This document shows, piece by piece, positions 26,096 through 38,964 of a stretch of 64,000 bases of DNA. Made by a program: the position numbers and the translations under genes. This DNA is from Thamnaconus septentrionalis (lineage: Eukaryota > Chordata > Actinopteri > Tetraodontiformes > Monacanthidae). Position 1 is the first letter of the stretch, and every line of letters begins with the position of its first letter. The stretch covers positions 10,170,405 through 10,234,404 of the forward strand of contig CM020512.1 of the NCBI GenBank assembly GCA_009823395.1, in the 5' to 3' direction. The notes under the pieces were generated by a model. It was given only the letters and a program-made list of their open reading frames with translations, was not told the DNA's origin and made no database searches.

Positions 26096-26862
26096 AGAAC
26101 AAACAGCTGAAGGCTTTTCTCAGCAGTTTTGTCCAAACTCTGCGGAAGGCTTGAAATTCGATTCAGTCTGGGTGTGAATCAGTGGGAGGCCGTGGATGCA
26201 AACATCGAGTTTGATGACACGCGCTGTGATATTCCGGTGCTGATGAATTCCAGTATTGACTCCAATCATCTTTTTTTTTTTTTTTGCGTTGACTGTAGTT
26301 TGGAGTTTGTGGTTTGCTCCTTTTGCTCACCAGATGAATCTATTCAGCCCTGAAGCGGATAAACACTCCACTGCGTTGCCAAGTTTTTCCCTCAGCCTTT
26401 TTTTTGTTGTTGTTGTTCTTTCTGCTTGGAACCGGGCACTTGAACAGGAAGTGGATTTTTGCCTCGTTCATTAATCTCAAGCCGCACTCGAAAAGGAAGA
26501 AAAATAGCAAGAGGAGAAAAAAGTGAGAGAAGATAAAAAACGTTTTTTTTTTGTTTTTTTTTCCGCAAACGGTGGAAAAGTTTCAGAGTTTGTCCAATAA
26601 AGCCGAGGAAACGCACACCTGCCGACTCAGAAGAGCAGAGGAAGGCAGTGAACTGCAACCGTCTGGCTTCCTCACTCCACCGAGCAGCCCCTGCTGCTGC
26701 TGCTGCTGCTGCTGCTGGCCGACCGAGGCCGGCTGTTATATCGATGACGACACTTATCAATAATAACAATAATAACCAACGGCCTGTGGTGGCGCTCTGC
26801 AGCCACCATCTGTCAGTTTTAAAGCGAGGCGACCTTCAGTCATAAACTTTAATTGAGCACCC

Positions 26863-26875
26863 CCACACACACACA

Positions 26876-26922
<47 letters not shown>

Positions 26923-27059
26923 GTAGGAGGCACACACACACACACACACACTAAGCAGTAGCAGCGGCTTCTCCGCAGCGTCCGTCCATCCACATCCACC
27001 CAGACAGAAGCAATCAATCAATCAATCAATCAATCAATCGATCGATCGATCAATCAATC
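26863..27059. repeat. (CA)n-(GA)n-(CA)n and (AATC)n microsatellites
   Basis: (CA)8, then (GA)n to about 26920, (CA)n at about 26932-26951, then an (AATC)n/(GATC)n tetranucleotide tract from about 27011 to 27059, directly bordering the CpG island. Confidence 0.9.
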
Positions 27060-27324
27060 CCGTGTCGACCCTATCGGATCGGACACGCGGGGGCGTCTCC
27101 AGGCAAACGGCCGCGAACGCGTCACTCACGTGCCTAGAGTGGAGCGGGGCCGACTTGCACGCGGGCACGCACGCACGGACGGGTCCAATGCTGCCACCTA
27201 TGCGCGCCGTGGAGAATGTGCGTCTGGCTGGCTGCACGAGCTGTTGCGCACTCACGCAGCAAGGGGGCGCGCTCACGTCACTAACTCCCCTCTCTCCGTC
27301 TCTCTCTCTCTCTCTCCTCCTCCT

Positions 27325-27359
<35 letters not shown>

Positions 27360-27495
27360 GTGGAGGAGGTGGTGGTGGTAGTGGTGTGGGGGGGGTGTAG
27401 CCGGAGTCTGACCGCAGCTCTCGGCTCTCATTCATGCTGCGCGCTGCTCTCCGGTGCGCACACACGTCTTGCGGAGCCGCGCTCCTGGAATCCCA

Positions 27496-27538
27496 GCTCG
27501 GCTCGGCTCGGCTCGACTCGGCTCGGCTCGGCTCGGCT
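27496..27538. repeat. (GCTCG)n pentanucleotide repeat in the CpG island
   Basis: About eight units of GCTCG with one variant (ACTCG), each contributing a CpG. Confidence 0.85.
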
Positions 27539-27576
27539 CTCTCTCGCCCGCTCGCCGCTCCGGGCTTTTCTGTCGT

Positions 27577-27607
<31 letters not shown>

Positions 27608-27770
27608 CCTTCTTCATTTTTGTTGGGCTCCGCGCTCCTCCCGGCGGCTGCACCAGCGCCGCCCGCCGCCCTCCGCCGCCTCCGCCGGGAATGGGAATGT
27701 GTTCTGCGGCGACTCTCACCTCCTCGGAGCCGCGCCAGGAGGCTCGGACGCGCGGGGCACGCGCTTGATC

Positions 27771-27778
27771 TCGTGAGT
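27771..27778 (+). other. Candidate splice donor at the 3' part of the CpG island
   Basis: The sequence tc|gtgagt matches the intronic side of the 5' splice consensus perfectly (GTGAGT), while the exonic side (CTC) is weak. It could be the end of a non-coding first exon. No transcript evidence is visible in the sequence itself. Confidence 0.3.
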
Positions 27779-28445
27779 AGAGCCCCCCTCAAAAAAAAAC
27801 TTTTCCCGCCGCTCGTTCCTCTTGGCTCGCCCCGCGGGCGTTTATTTTTTATTTTTAAAATTCATTTCTAAACTTCTGTCATGTTTTAAATGAGAGCGGG
27901 ACGAGCCTCGCTTCCTCCCCCTGAAACCGTCCCCCTCTCTCGGCGTCACCCACCTCCGGTCCCCGTGCCGAGGTCTCTCTCTCCCGGTGACAGCAGCAGC
28001 CCGCACGGACGCAGCTCCCCGAGAATCCTCTCTTTCTTTCTCTCTCTCTCACTCTCTCTCTCTCCCCCTCCTCATCTCACTCTTTCTTTCCGCGTGCATC
28101 ACAGCGAGATTTTCGAATGATTTTGTTGCGCACGAGCCAGGACGCGCAGAACCCTGGTTCTGCAAGGAGGGAACTCGCTCGGTCCCCGGTCAAGTTGAGG
28201 GAGCTGCTGCCGCCCCTCCGCCGCCGGGGAGCAGCTGCGGGATTTTTTCGGATGGTGCACATGCAAGCGGCACAGTGCGTGCCTGTGCCTTGTGCCTTGT
28301 GCGTGTGCGTGTGTTGAGTGTGTGAGGGTGGCGGATGGCTTTATCTGCGCACATGCTCGCAGCCTTCACGTTTAGACGGAACATCGGAGATGACAGGACT
28401 ATTATGGGAATGTTGTCGCAGCGCCAGAGTGATGCTGCTGCCGTC

Positions 28446-28476
<31 letters not shown>

Positions 28477-28656
28477 GGAGCAGCAGCAGCAGCAGCAGCA
28501 GGAGTGGAGCTGCTGCGGCTCCTGCTGCTGAGAAAGCAGAGGCGACACCTCTGACATGATCAATATTCTTAATGTTATAATGTCAGCGTGAATTGTCGCG
28601 GTCTCTGCGTGCGCGCGCCATTCAGAAAACGCTCCCTGAACTTGAAAGTACTGCCC

Positions 28657-28658
<2 letters not shown>

Positions 28659-28697
<39 letters not shown>

Positions 28698-28874
28698 CTC
28701 CCGTTACACCCGCTGTGTTGTGCCACAGTGGTTGGTTGTGTGTGTGTGCGCGCGCGCGCGCGTGTGCGCGGCACCTATTTGGTGTTTGTTTAGGCGCAAA
28801 AATAAGAAGGAAGGAGGAAAAAAAACCCAACAGTGACCTGTGACTCTGTGGACCTGCCAGTGCCTCTCCTCAGG

Positions 28875-28957
<83 letters not shown>

Positions 28958-28983
28958 AGCCGCCCACACACACACACACACAC
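28659..28983. repeat. Alternating purine-pyrimidine cluster: (CA)19, (TG)n(CG)n, (GT)38, (CA)9
   Basis: (CA)19 at 28659-28696, a TGTG-to-CGCGCGCG run at 28737-28770, (GT)38 at 28877-28952, and (CA)9 at 28965-28982. The GT run is the longest dinucleotide tract in the window. All are Z-DNA-prone. Confidence 0.95.
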
Positions 28984-29072
28984 GCTGGGAGCATCATCTT
29001 AGTCGTCTTTGCTGGAGCCACGTCAACGTGCTCTGACAGTTTTGTGTCACCTTATGAATTTTTGACTGCTGA

Positions 29073-29077
<5 letters not shown>

Positions 29078-29131
<54 letters not shown>
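29078..29131. repeat. (CTG)18 trinucleotide repeat
   Basis: A perfect 54-bp CTG run. It reads as poly-Gln, poly-Ala or poly-Ser on the - strand, but no exon context supports translation. Confidence 0.95.
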
Positions 29132-29132
<1 letters not shown>

Positions 29133-29142
29133 CTGCGTAGGT

Positions 29143-29144
<2 letters not shown>

Positions 29145-29178
<34 letters not shown>

Positions 29179-29190
29179 CGGGCAGGCGGG
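29145..29190. repeat. (GGCA)n tetranucleotide repeat
   Basis: About eight units, degenerating to GGCG at the end, immediately after the CTG tract. Confidence 0.9.
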
Positions 29191-29263
29191 AGGCTGATCT
29201 CCGAGAGGCTGCGGGCAGCCAGCCACTCGTTTGGCTGCCAAGCACATAGGAGTGTGTGCGTTT

Positions 29264-29306
<43 letters not shown>

Positions 29307-29457
29307 TGAATCTCCTCTCATCTTCCTGGTTTCTCCCGTCTTATCTCTCCCGCTCGCTCCTCGGCGAGGAGCTTCTGATGGTGTTGGAGCTGTGGAGGAG
29401 ATGTGAGAGGTGGTGGTGGTGGGAGAAGAGGTGAGGGGGGGGTTATCCAGCTTCTCT

Positions 29458-29460
<3 letters not shown>

Positions 29461-29510
<50 letters not shown>
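29461..29510. repeat. (GT)25 microsatellite
   Basis: A perfect 50-bp GT run. Confidence 0.95.
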
Positions 29511-29511
<1 letters not shown>

Positions 29512-30616
29512 GGGCTGCCTGGATTAGGCAGGAACCCTGAGTTTCACCTCCACTCCGGGGGCCCCAGGCGAGACACCCAGAGTGAGAGGAGCCGCTGGAC
29601 TGGGCCGACACCAGCTCCACCAGCACCACCAGCTCCACCAGCACCTCCACCACGGTGCAGAGCACATTAGTTCTCGGTACAACAGCACGCTGACATTTTT
29701 TTAAATGTTTTTTTTATTCATCTGCGTAGGTTTTCTGGCACCCGAATGAGTCACAGTGAGACTTGGACGACAGCGGATGCGCTCTGAGCATCCACGTAAC
29801 CTAATTACCTAGTTTATTCTCAGAGTCCTTTATTATTAATTTGCTCTTAGTGGAGATGGTTTCCGTTTTCTTCTTCATCTTCTTCGTCTACTTCTTCTTC
29901 GCTGCTTTCTATGTGTACAAGATCTTCCAGGATGACACTCCTCCCCCCGTGGCATTTTTAGGGGAAAATAAACTGTTGTTTTTGTCGTTCCTTTTTGCAG
30001 TACTTTGAACATCCAGATTGGTTGGTGATGATGATGTTCAAGTCATGAGGATGACGCTGCGATTATTATTTTTTTTCTTTCTCTGTACAGCAGCTAGTCT
30101 GAAGTTTTTTTCAAGGAAAAAAATCTGTGGGAGTTTCGGAGCCACGGCTGCACCCGCCAAATGCTTCTGAGGTCAATTAACCAGGGCGGCGGCTCCGCTT
30201 TAATAACGGAGAGCTGATGGGCGGGTGGAGGGGGTGCTTGCCGTGGGTTCCTTTCTTTCTCTCTCTCTCTTCTCATCCCCACCACCTGCAGTTTTATGAA
30301 CCTTTATTGCCGATGAGAGCCGACCCTCTGCAGGAAAAGGCTGAAAATACCAAACCGCCAAGGGGGGAAGTGCTGCGTGCGTGAAGTGTCGCTGGGCGGG
30401 TGCAGTGGAGTGTGTGTGTGTGTGTGTGTGTGTGTGTACAAGCTCTCGGCCCCTCAGCGGATCGGATAAATAAAGCAAATGGTCGGAAGAGGTGATGGTA
30501 ATAGAGCTGCGATGAAGCAGCAGCGGCGGCAGCAGCAGCAGCAGCCACCCTGGGGGGGGGGGCAACGGCTCTTTGTCTTATCGGCACGCATCTGTGCGAT
30601 GTAGCGGAAGTGGCGT

Positions 30617-30672
30617 TTTAATTTTGTTGTGCATGTTACGTGTTACAATGACAATAAAAGTCTATTCTATCC
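30617..30672 (+). mobile_element. Likely 3' tail of a truncated non-LTR retrotransposon
   Basis: The segment gttgtgcatgttacgtgtta then caatgacaataaaagtctattc resembles the 3' end of fish L2-type LINEs (GTTGTACATG...CAATGACAATAAAG...ATTCTATTC). It is very short and 5'-truncated. No target duplication was identified. Confidence 0.4.
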
Positions 30673-31455
30673 CAGCTCGGGGTGATTATCCCGCTAGCCT
30701 CCACTCGTCTACCTGCGGCGTTCCAGCCGGCAGCCCGGCTTCCCAACTCGTCGTCCGGGGAGCTGCTGATGGCTGTCGAGCTTGCATTGTGGTTATAAAA
30801 AGCAAAAAACAAAAAAAAACAACTGATGGGCTCACACACGGCTCTCGAGACCATGGTGGCTAATTGTTATGCTGCTAACAAAATGAGAGAAATGCCACGG
30901 AAACAGACGTCTGTTGTTGTTGTTTTTCCCTCGTCCGCCGCCTCTAACTGTTGGCCCGTGAGCGGCTCGACGCTGCCTCCGAGGGTTTCAGGCGGTACTG
31001 TGTGATACGTTTCTGAGCCTGGAGGCTTCCGGGGTTCTCGAGGAGTGCAGCGAGGAGAAGAGCACGTTGTGAATGCAACTTTAAATAAGTTGCGCAGAGA
31101 CGCTAACCAGCCTTTAAAGGAAGATTCCGCTATTTTATGTTGGACCAGAAAGTTAGAATTTCAGCATCATTTTCGTCCTTTGCTGACTCGGTGGCCAGAA
31201 TGATGGTTCCGCTTTTGACACAGCGGCCCCCCGATGGCCTGCTTTGGCAAAAGATATTGTACGCATATTATATATATTATATATATTATATATTCACAAA
31301 ACGTCAAATGCAAACATCAGCGCCTCTCTAGAGGCAGTAGGATGTTAGCTAGCTCGCTAGATAGCTAGCTACCGTCTCTGTGCGTTTGTACAGGCAGAGG
31401 GCGTCAGAGAGAGCAAACAGTGCTGACCAGGCTTTGTATGCTTTAGCCCCACATC

Positions 31456-31474
31456 AGGCCAACAGGAGGCGCTG
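31456..31474 (+). promoter_or_regulatory. CTCF-like motif
   Basis: aggCCAacAGGaGGCgctg matches most positions of the vertebrate CTCF core (tggCCAnnAGGnGGCgct). It may mark a boundary upstream of or within plxna1. Motif only. Confidence 0.4.
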
Positions 31475-31894
31475 TGTCACTTTCCCCGTTGCAAGTCAAT
31501 CAGTCGCTACAATGATGGTGAAAAACTCGACCGTGTTGCTCCGAGACAGAAGCAGGAAGAGATCCAGCGATTCTCCCACTGTTTTTCCCCTCACATCATT
31601 AAATCAACACCGGCTATTTGCTCACCGTCCAATTAATTGTGCTTTCGGATGTGGAGCTCCTCTTTCATGTGTCGACTCGAACGGCTGGAGCAGCGAGCGG
31701 CTCGTGCAACTGAAGACGAGCCAAAAGGAAAAAAAAAAAAAAAGGATAAATAAAAAAAACAACAAAAAATAAATAAATAATGTTTTTTTCAATTTGCCTC
31801 TGTTTCTGGCGACAAAGGGTTGGCAAGCGCCAAATTCTGTGTGTGAACAAAAGAGTCGGCGCTGGAGGAGAAAAAAGAGAAAGAGGGGAAAAAC

Positions 31895-31900
<6 letters not shown>

Positions 31901-31948
<48 letters not shown>
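31901..31948. repeat. (AG)24 microsatellite
   Basis: A perfect purine-strand AG run with mirror symmetry (triplex-prone). Confidence 0.95.
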
Positions 31949-31958
<10 letters not shown>

Positions 31959-32444
31959 CTTTCAACTTCCTGCTGCTGGTTTCGATGCTGCCTCGGCTGT
32001 GAGAGGCTGCATCAAACAGGGCTGAGGCCGTTTCAAATTGTCTCCTCTGTTCTAAAGTGAGGGAGGGGGGTGACAGGTGATGGCTGGGCAGGGCAACTGT
32101 GGCACACCCCCTGAATTGTAGTGAAGAAGAAGATAGTAGAGGAAGAAAGAGAAAAAACATGTCTGAGATTTTTGATCATCGTTCCGCATCCAAACTGGGA
32201 AAATGTGGGAGAGGAAGACCGGTAGCAAGTTGGCGGCCGACTTCTTCAGCTTTATTTTTTTCTCTCTTATTTTTTTTTTGGTCAGCAATTATGAAAAAAA
32301 AAAACATTCCTGCAACCCATTTTTCCCTCCTCCATCCCTCGCTCCCCCCCACCCCCTCCTGCTGCAGAACCTCTGCGTTTTGTTATCCCAAATGGCCAAT
32401 TTCTGTCTTGTGCTCTCAACGCCTGAACAGCCGAGGCAGCAAAA

Positions 32445-32475
<31 letters not shown>

Positions 32476-35400
32476 GGGGGGCGGAGTGCTGTGTGTGTTC
32501 ACCCAGCGAGGCAGCGGGCGAGCCGGCATCATCGTGCTTCCTCGACATCAAGCCCAATCAGCACGTCCTCACTGTCCTCCCCCCGCCGCCGGTTCTTCCT
32601 CCTTCCATCCCTCCATCCCTCCATCCCTCCATCCCTCCATCCCTCCCTCCCCACCACCTTCTCTTTAACGCTGGGCCGAGGTCGCTGCCGGAGCGCTCCT
32701 GCTGCCGCTCCTGCTTCCTGGTCTGTGTGCCTGGCGCTCCCGATGGGGGAGGAGGAAGTGTGGGAGGAGAGGAGGGAGAAGAAGGAGAAGAAGATGCTGC
32801 TGGGAGTTTTTGAAGACGAGGCCCGGCTTCTAAATTTGAACACCAGCAGCAGCTGCTTCTCATTGTTTCGCCTCCAAACTCTGAAAACCTGAAGATTGGA
32901 AGCAGATTTTTCACTTCATCTTTTGGCATTGTCGGGACTTTTTTGAAGGAATTTCCCTTTTTAGGAGACCATGGTGATGTTTTGGATCGTCCATCAGCCA
33001 AAACCAGCCTTTCTCCAGGTTACCGTCTGCTTTAAAAGAACAATTCCCTCCTGTGCAGACCTGTAGACGACAGGAAGCGTTTGAGATTCATCGCTTGAAG
33101 TTGTCGGTGTTACAGGACGCGTCTGGCCGCCGCTTTACGGCAAATAAAATCTGTGTCGGAAAAAATAAAATGCTTCTTACACGGAGACGAACATCGTGGA
33201 CGGCTGAAAAAGCATCGCGTCTCGGAGCCGGAGGAACGGATCTGTTACAAGCAAACGCAGTGCGGAGGGAGAAAATATCTGAAATTGTCTTGTTCGTCTG
33301 GATCCTTCCCTCAGGCAAGACCGAGTTGTTGTTTTTTTTTTCTCGTACTGTGTGGTAAAAATATAAATTAAAAAAACTCCTCCCTCCTAAAGACGACGAG
33401 TTTGTGTTTGGAATCTGTTTCAAGAAAACACTTTGGGCCAAATCAGACGGAAAGGAGAGGCATGAAAATCTGCCTGGCGTGCGCCTGGACTTCCCATCAT
33501 AGCATCGGGAAATGTACATGAAAACCCAGAAATTTGGAAAACAAACTTGCTATGATTTTTTTTTTTTTTTTAAAAAAAGAAGCTTGCAGTGTTTCTTTTT
33601 TTTTTTTTTTTTTGTCTTTTTGGGAACAACTGATAATGTGGAAAAAATGTTGGACTGGAACGGGTCTGCAGGATCAACTGTCCCGTTGATCAGCGCTCCC
33701 ATTGGCCGACGCCGGCTGACCTGCTGGAATCTTCACAACTGGGCCGGCTGACAGGAACTCCTGGAATGACCTCTCCTCCTCCTGCTGCTTCTCTTCTCCT
33801 GTGCTTCTCACATGGCCGAGGTCATGTGACCCAGTCACCTTGTGGGAGAACGGCAAACAGTTTCATTTTAAAATTCAACTTAAAATTGTTGCATCCGTCA
33901 CGACTGGATCTGTCTGCTGGGTGCTAGACTCGAGAAAAGAGAGCACCACGCCCCGCCAGGAGTCTTCTGCCCCTTATGCTTCGCCAACGAGGAATTTGTC
34001 TCCTTGTCGGAACGATTCCACCGTCACGACTTGCGTGTATTAAAAAGCTAATTGTACAGGAAGTGACCGCAAAAAACTGCCGTGAAACGACCGGAATGAC
34101 GTCGGTCGGAGAAGCGCCGAGTCAGCGAGGACGGTGACACTGGGCTGATCTTCACACACACACACACACACACACACACCTCATCTCGTTGAGTGCTTGG
34201 CCCAGCTGCTGCGTGTGCAGCCAGAAGGTTCCGTCGTCTTGGACAAATCGGATCGGAGCCCAGCGAGGTGGTGTTGTTGCGTCCTCTGCTGTCCGTCTCC
34301 GGGACTGTTTGCTCAAGGACACTGCGGCAGAGGCAGGATTAAAAAGAGAGACAGTGTATGCGCAAGCGCTTGATTTTTTTTAATTTGTGCGGATAGAAAC
34401 CTCGACCTCCGTCTGGCGGATGACAGAACCGGCGACGTCCTGTGGGAAATGAAGAATTCACGCTTTTGATTTGGTTCATTTCAACAGAACTGCAGACCTA
34501 AAAAAAAAAAAAAACAGGGGTGGAAGAAGAGCTAAACTTCTGGTTTTTGGGTGGAGATCTTTTTTGTCAGGCTTTTACCACAGGAAACTTTTCCTGTCAC
34601 TCAATAAATACAGAAATAATGAGTAATTGAACAGTTTTTCTTGTAGCATAGCATAGCTTAGCTTAGCATGGCGGAAGTTGTGTTGTTTGTGGCTGTTGTG
34701 GGTCCAGTGGTGAAATGTAGTAATCTGATAAAGCTGAGGGCTTTTTTGTTGGATTAGTTTAAGAAATCAACTCTGTCCGGCTCGTCTCTGCGTGGGAACC
34801 ATGTGACCAAAGACACACAGTTGTGTGTTTGTGTTGATAAAAAGTGCCTGCGCGCTCGTCGCCAGCAAACTGAACCAACCAACAGGAGTCGGAAACATTG
34901 TCGGAATCCATTTAAGGCACCTTAGGCTTATTTCTTCTCAAAATTGCCCTGACGCCTTTTCGCCGCCTTTCACAGAGTGGTGACTCGTGGGAAAAGTGTT
35001 TTACGACGACTCAGATGGACGACTTGGTGTTGAGGAGACGCGGCGAGGCGGCTCGCAAATGGACCGAGATCGGAGGGAAAGTGTCGGGTCGGCGGCGCGG
35101 CAGAGGCTCCCGCGGAGGGAGATGGATTCGCTCAATAACCTTCTTCCTGATGCGGTCGTCTGTTACTTCCTGCTTTTTCGTGCCTCTTCCTCCGTGCCTC
35201 TCTCTTATTCTCCGCCGCTAGGACGCTGGACGTCCTAAATCCTCTCCCTTGCCACGCCCTCACCTCCACCTTCGCGATTTGCATTAGAAAAGCTATGAAA
35301 ACTCAATCGGGAGTTCTTGATGTTAATAAAATCCATGATGTATTCTTATGAGATGAAGGTATTTAAGAATTATGGCGTAAATTACAGCTGCAGTAATAGT

Positions 35401-37638
35401 TGTTGCAATAGATGCAGCAAGTATTTCCACTCTAGATCCCCATTTTTTTTCTTTTTAAAATGCGACAACCATTGTGTTCTCTTTGTTTCAATGTTCTGTG
35501 TCCGATGGATTGTGATCATTTTGTTGTTTGTGTTTAGAATCGCTATAGTCGTACTCCGATATAGCTACCTAGTAGCTATGTGTACTAACAGTTGCTAACT
35601 GTGAGGCTACAATTTTTTTTATTTTTTTTTTTTTTTTTTAATGTTTGCGTGAAAGTTCAGCGAGATGTTGAACAGCGTTGTTTGATGTGCGTTGGTGTGC
35701 GACTGGAACTCAGGACACGTGTGCACATGTGATGTTACTAAGAGTTTGTTGGCAGAAGCTTCAAAAGGAAACTTTCTTCAATGTGCAAAAAAACAAAAAT
35801 CATTCTTTCGCACAGTCTGGTAGCATTTTTTTTTTTTTAGCTTTAGCTACAACTCCCGAGTCTGATGATGTGCGACTGTCTCAGTGTTTTCATCCCGGTG
35901 CCGCGCTCGGTCTTTGGTGCCGGCGTTCACGGTGTTGTGTTTTCCGGCTTCTCTGTTTCCTTCCCGTCCCTGTTCTCTCTTTCTTGTGCCGTGTCGCCGG
36001 CTGCGGCAGCATCAGACTCCTGAAATTAACTCGGCTGCATCCCGCTGAGATTGTCTTGCATTTCTGACGTTCAGACTGTTCTGCTTTTTTTTTTTTTTTT
36101 TCACTCACCTGTGGAAGTCGTGTCACGTTTCCCGGAAACCCGAGATTCCAATGCGAGACCCGCAAAAGAAGGTTCCACCATCTTGATCCCCATTCAATTT
36201 TTTTACGCCGCCTGTTTCCTCTCAAAAACCCAGAAACAAAACCAGCTCTTGCTCAGACAGACTTTGCTCAGCCTTGAGTCTGAGGTCTCTGGACCGCAGC
36301 TTCCTCCGCCTCTTAGCCAAGAAAAACGCCGCAAACATCCTGCGTCCATCTTGACTGAGGCCTGAAACAAGCTGTTGGGTGGTGATGTGTGTATCCAGGC
36401 CGCTCTGCTTGGCCAGATCTCTGTTTGCCCACAGATGTCCGCTCACTCCCAGGTGACAGTCGGACACCTGTCGTCTGCACAGCTAGGGGCATTAGCATTG
36501 GAGCGAAAAACAACACGCACGGCTGCGAGAGCCAGCTGGTAGATTAGTGGCGTGTCAGTCATCAACAAGCAGTGGTGGCTAATGTGGACGGCTAAACCCA
36601 CCCGCTGTAGTTCAGCTAGCATCGAGTTGGACGGGCCGCTAAAACACGATTCGTATTTTTTCACTGTTTCTTCGCGAATTTTTCCATCTTGAAAAGTATT
36701 ACTTGGTTGTAGGCAAATTTGCTGCTTCATCCCAAATGGATCCACTGTGCGGTCGTCTCAGATTAAAGCTTTGTTTTGTTTTTTTTTGTTGCTGGAGTTT
36801 AGCGTCGACTTCAGGCTAACACATTGTCAGATGTTTTCAGATCTTTCTTTGTCTCGGCTCCAGTGGAACAGCCCGGCAATGATTAGTTTACTCATAACAC
36901 ACAGTCATGAATAGTCAACACATGCATATTTAGCCTTCTGTTTACGGCCTCCTGTCAAAAACATTAAACAAAATGTTTTTAGCGTCCCGCCTCCACGATT
37001 CGTAAGTTGGTCGTAAGGGGACAGAAAGGAGGCGGCCTTAGGGGGCAGAGCCAGCCACCTGGCCAGGGGGTTGCAGTGACGAACGTGGAAGATGGTTGTC
37101 AGCAGTGCCCTTTGTGACATCACAGTCAGTTCCCTGCTCGCACTTTCCGAAATGCAGGAACCTTTTAAACGACTCTCTTTTCTTGTTCCCCGCCGTGGTA
37201 TTTATCTGCCATGTGATCTTCTCCCCTCCTTCCATCCCATCCGTCCATTCATCCATCCGGTCTCGCTGCCTGTTTTTCTCTCCTCTTTGTTTATTTTTTA
37301 TTTTTCATTCTCTCTCTCTCTCTCTCTTTTCTCAACATCTCGGCAGACTGACTAGAGGAGGCTTTGCTCCGGGCTGCTCCTTCTCCCTAATGAGAGAAAC
37401 GGAGCCATTCGCTGTGCACACACACGTGTGTGTGTGTGTGTGTGTGTTGGATTCTAGCAGTGTGAGTGTGCGTTTTTGGGAGTGTTTATGTATGTGGTTT
37501 TTTGCGAAATTGCCTGTGTGAAATATTATGTGCGCGCTTGAGTCAGCGTGTTTTTGCAGCTACGGGGTCTTGTTTTTGAGCAATTCTGTGTGTGTGTGTG
37601 TGTGTGTGGGTGTGCATGTGTGTGTTACATGCCTGGCT

Positions 37639-37688
<50 letters not shown>

Positions 37689-38657
37689 CGGCTTCGAATT
37701 CTTTCCTCTGTGAATCGGAGGGAAGTGAAAGAGTTTATGTGGCTGTTGAACACAACATTTCATTTCTCCCACTGTGTGCTGCCTGCCGCCGCCGCTGCCG
37801 CCGCCGTCGACTCGGCTTCCCCGCGTCGCTCCTGCAGGAATTCCAGCCTCTGCCGAGCTCGGGGAAAAAAAACAAAAACAAAAACAAAAAAAACAAAGCC
37901 CTCGGTTTTCCGCTCGGCTGCGTCCGCGCCTGCGTGGGCGTGTTTGGCTTTAGTTAACTCTCTTCTGCATGAAACACTTTTGAAGCTGTGGCTGCAGTGT
38001 GGCTGCAGTACAATTTTCTTTTTTTTTTTTCTTTTAAGGCGGTTGATCCTCGATGTGACGCAGCAGAAGCGGCTGACATGTCCCCGATCCTGCACATCTG
38101 TGTGCGTCCGGGGATTAAACAAAAAACCAAAAAAAAAAAACGAGGAAAGATTTCCAGCGACGGCTGTTCAGATGCATTTTTCAGCCGTGCGACAATAACA
38201 GCTGGCCAAGCAAGCCAGACTTTCTATCGGTCGAGGCCGACGGTCAGCTCTCTGCTCTTCCTTTAATGTGGAGAGGTCGTCTCCCTCTGACCAAAACCGC
38301 AGCGTCCGCGCTGACATAAGCGTTGTTACCAAGTGAGAAACCAACTTCCTGTTTCCTTTCACCTCTCAAATCAAACTCTACGTTCTGGCAAAACAAAATA
38401 TTCCGTTTGACTGAACTTGAGGACGTCAGATGTTTCCATCAAACTCTTCCAGAAAAAAAAAAAATAGCCAAAACAAGAAGCGACGATTCCCTCCTGTGAT
38501 TGATGTTTCCTGTTTTGCCGAGTCAAGAAACTCGGAGCCGCTCACATCTCGCTTTACATCAGATCAACGGCTCAGAGCCTCGGCTGGCCGTGTCAGCGCG
38601 CGCTTGTGTTTGACTATTAAGCGTATCCGTGTCGTGTGGCGCGTGTGATGTTTATCC

Positions 38658-38660
<3 letters not shown>

Positions 38661-38696
<36 letters not shown>

Positions 38697-38822
38697 TGTG
38701 CCACAGCCGCTGCTCTGAGGATTATTTGCGAGGCTCCGGGCATGAAAAGTGTGTGAATTGACCGTAAAGCTTCGCCACTCTGACGGGATTAGAAGGGGTT
38801 AAACTGCAGGGCGCAATAGAGG

Positions 38823-38860
<38 letters not shown>

Positions 38861-38964
38861 CTGCCGCAGGATGCTAGTGTGCTAGTGGATAGTGTGTGTT
38901 TTTTCTGAAGACGTGCGACTCTGACCTGTAACTACCATGGGGCGGGGGGAAGCCAGGCACGTCC

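Larger units (their letters stand above)
20347..26862. other. Gene-free DNA with candidate conserved segment
   Basis: Microsatellites at 20814 (CA), 23353 (GT) and 24200 (GT). The 22005-22260 segment (ctttgcatttagataaccgt, acaaataattgcacatgttg) looks conserved. (CTG)9 lies at 26691-26717. No gene recognised. Confidence 0.35.
27060..28350. promoter_or_regulatory. CpG island; candidate promoter/first non-coding exon
   Basis: CpG dinucleotides are very frequent here (for example 27061-27250, 27430-27560, 27640-27840) against a CpG-poorer background, as in vertebrate CpG-island promoters. No TATA box is evident. A donor-like site on + (ctc|gtgagt, GT at 27773-27774) could end a non-coding first exon of plxna1 about 28 kb upstream of the coding exon. 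Class A plexins usually have a non-coding first exon. On the - strand, the reverse complement of the actctcacctcctcgg stretch near 27713-27728 gives gag|gtgaga, an equally good donor, so divergent transcription is possible. Short ORFs here are low-complexity and not supported as genes. Confidence 0.5.

Noticed and set aside
27034..27792. 252-residue ORF on the - strand in the CpG island
   Set aside because: The translation is Arg/Ser/Ala-rich with His-Thr and Arg-Glu repeats from microsatellites, with no domain. Absence of stops is expected in GC-rich DNA.
29078..29131. Poly-Gln coding exon on the - strand
   Set aside because: No flanking coding sequence or splice sites; the same tract is open in all three - strand frames.
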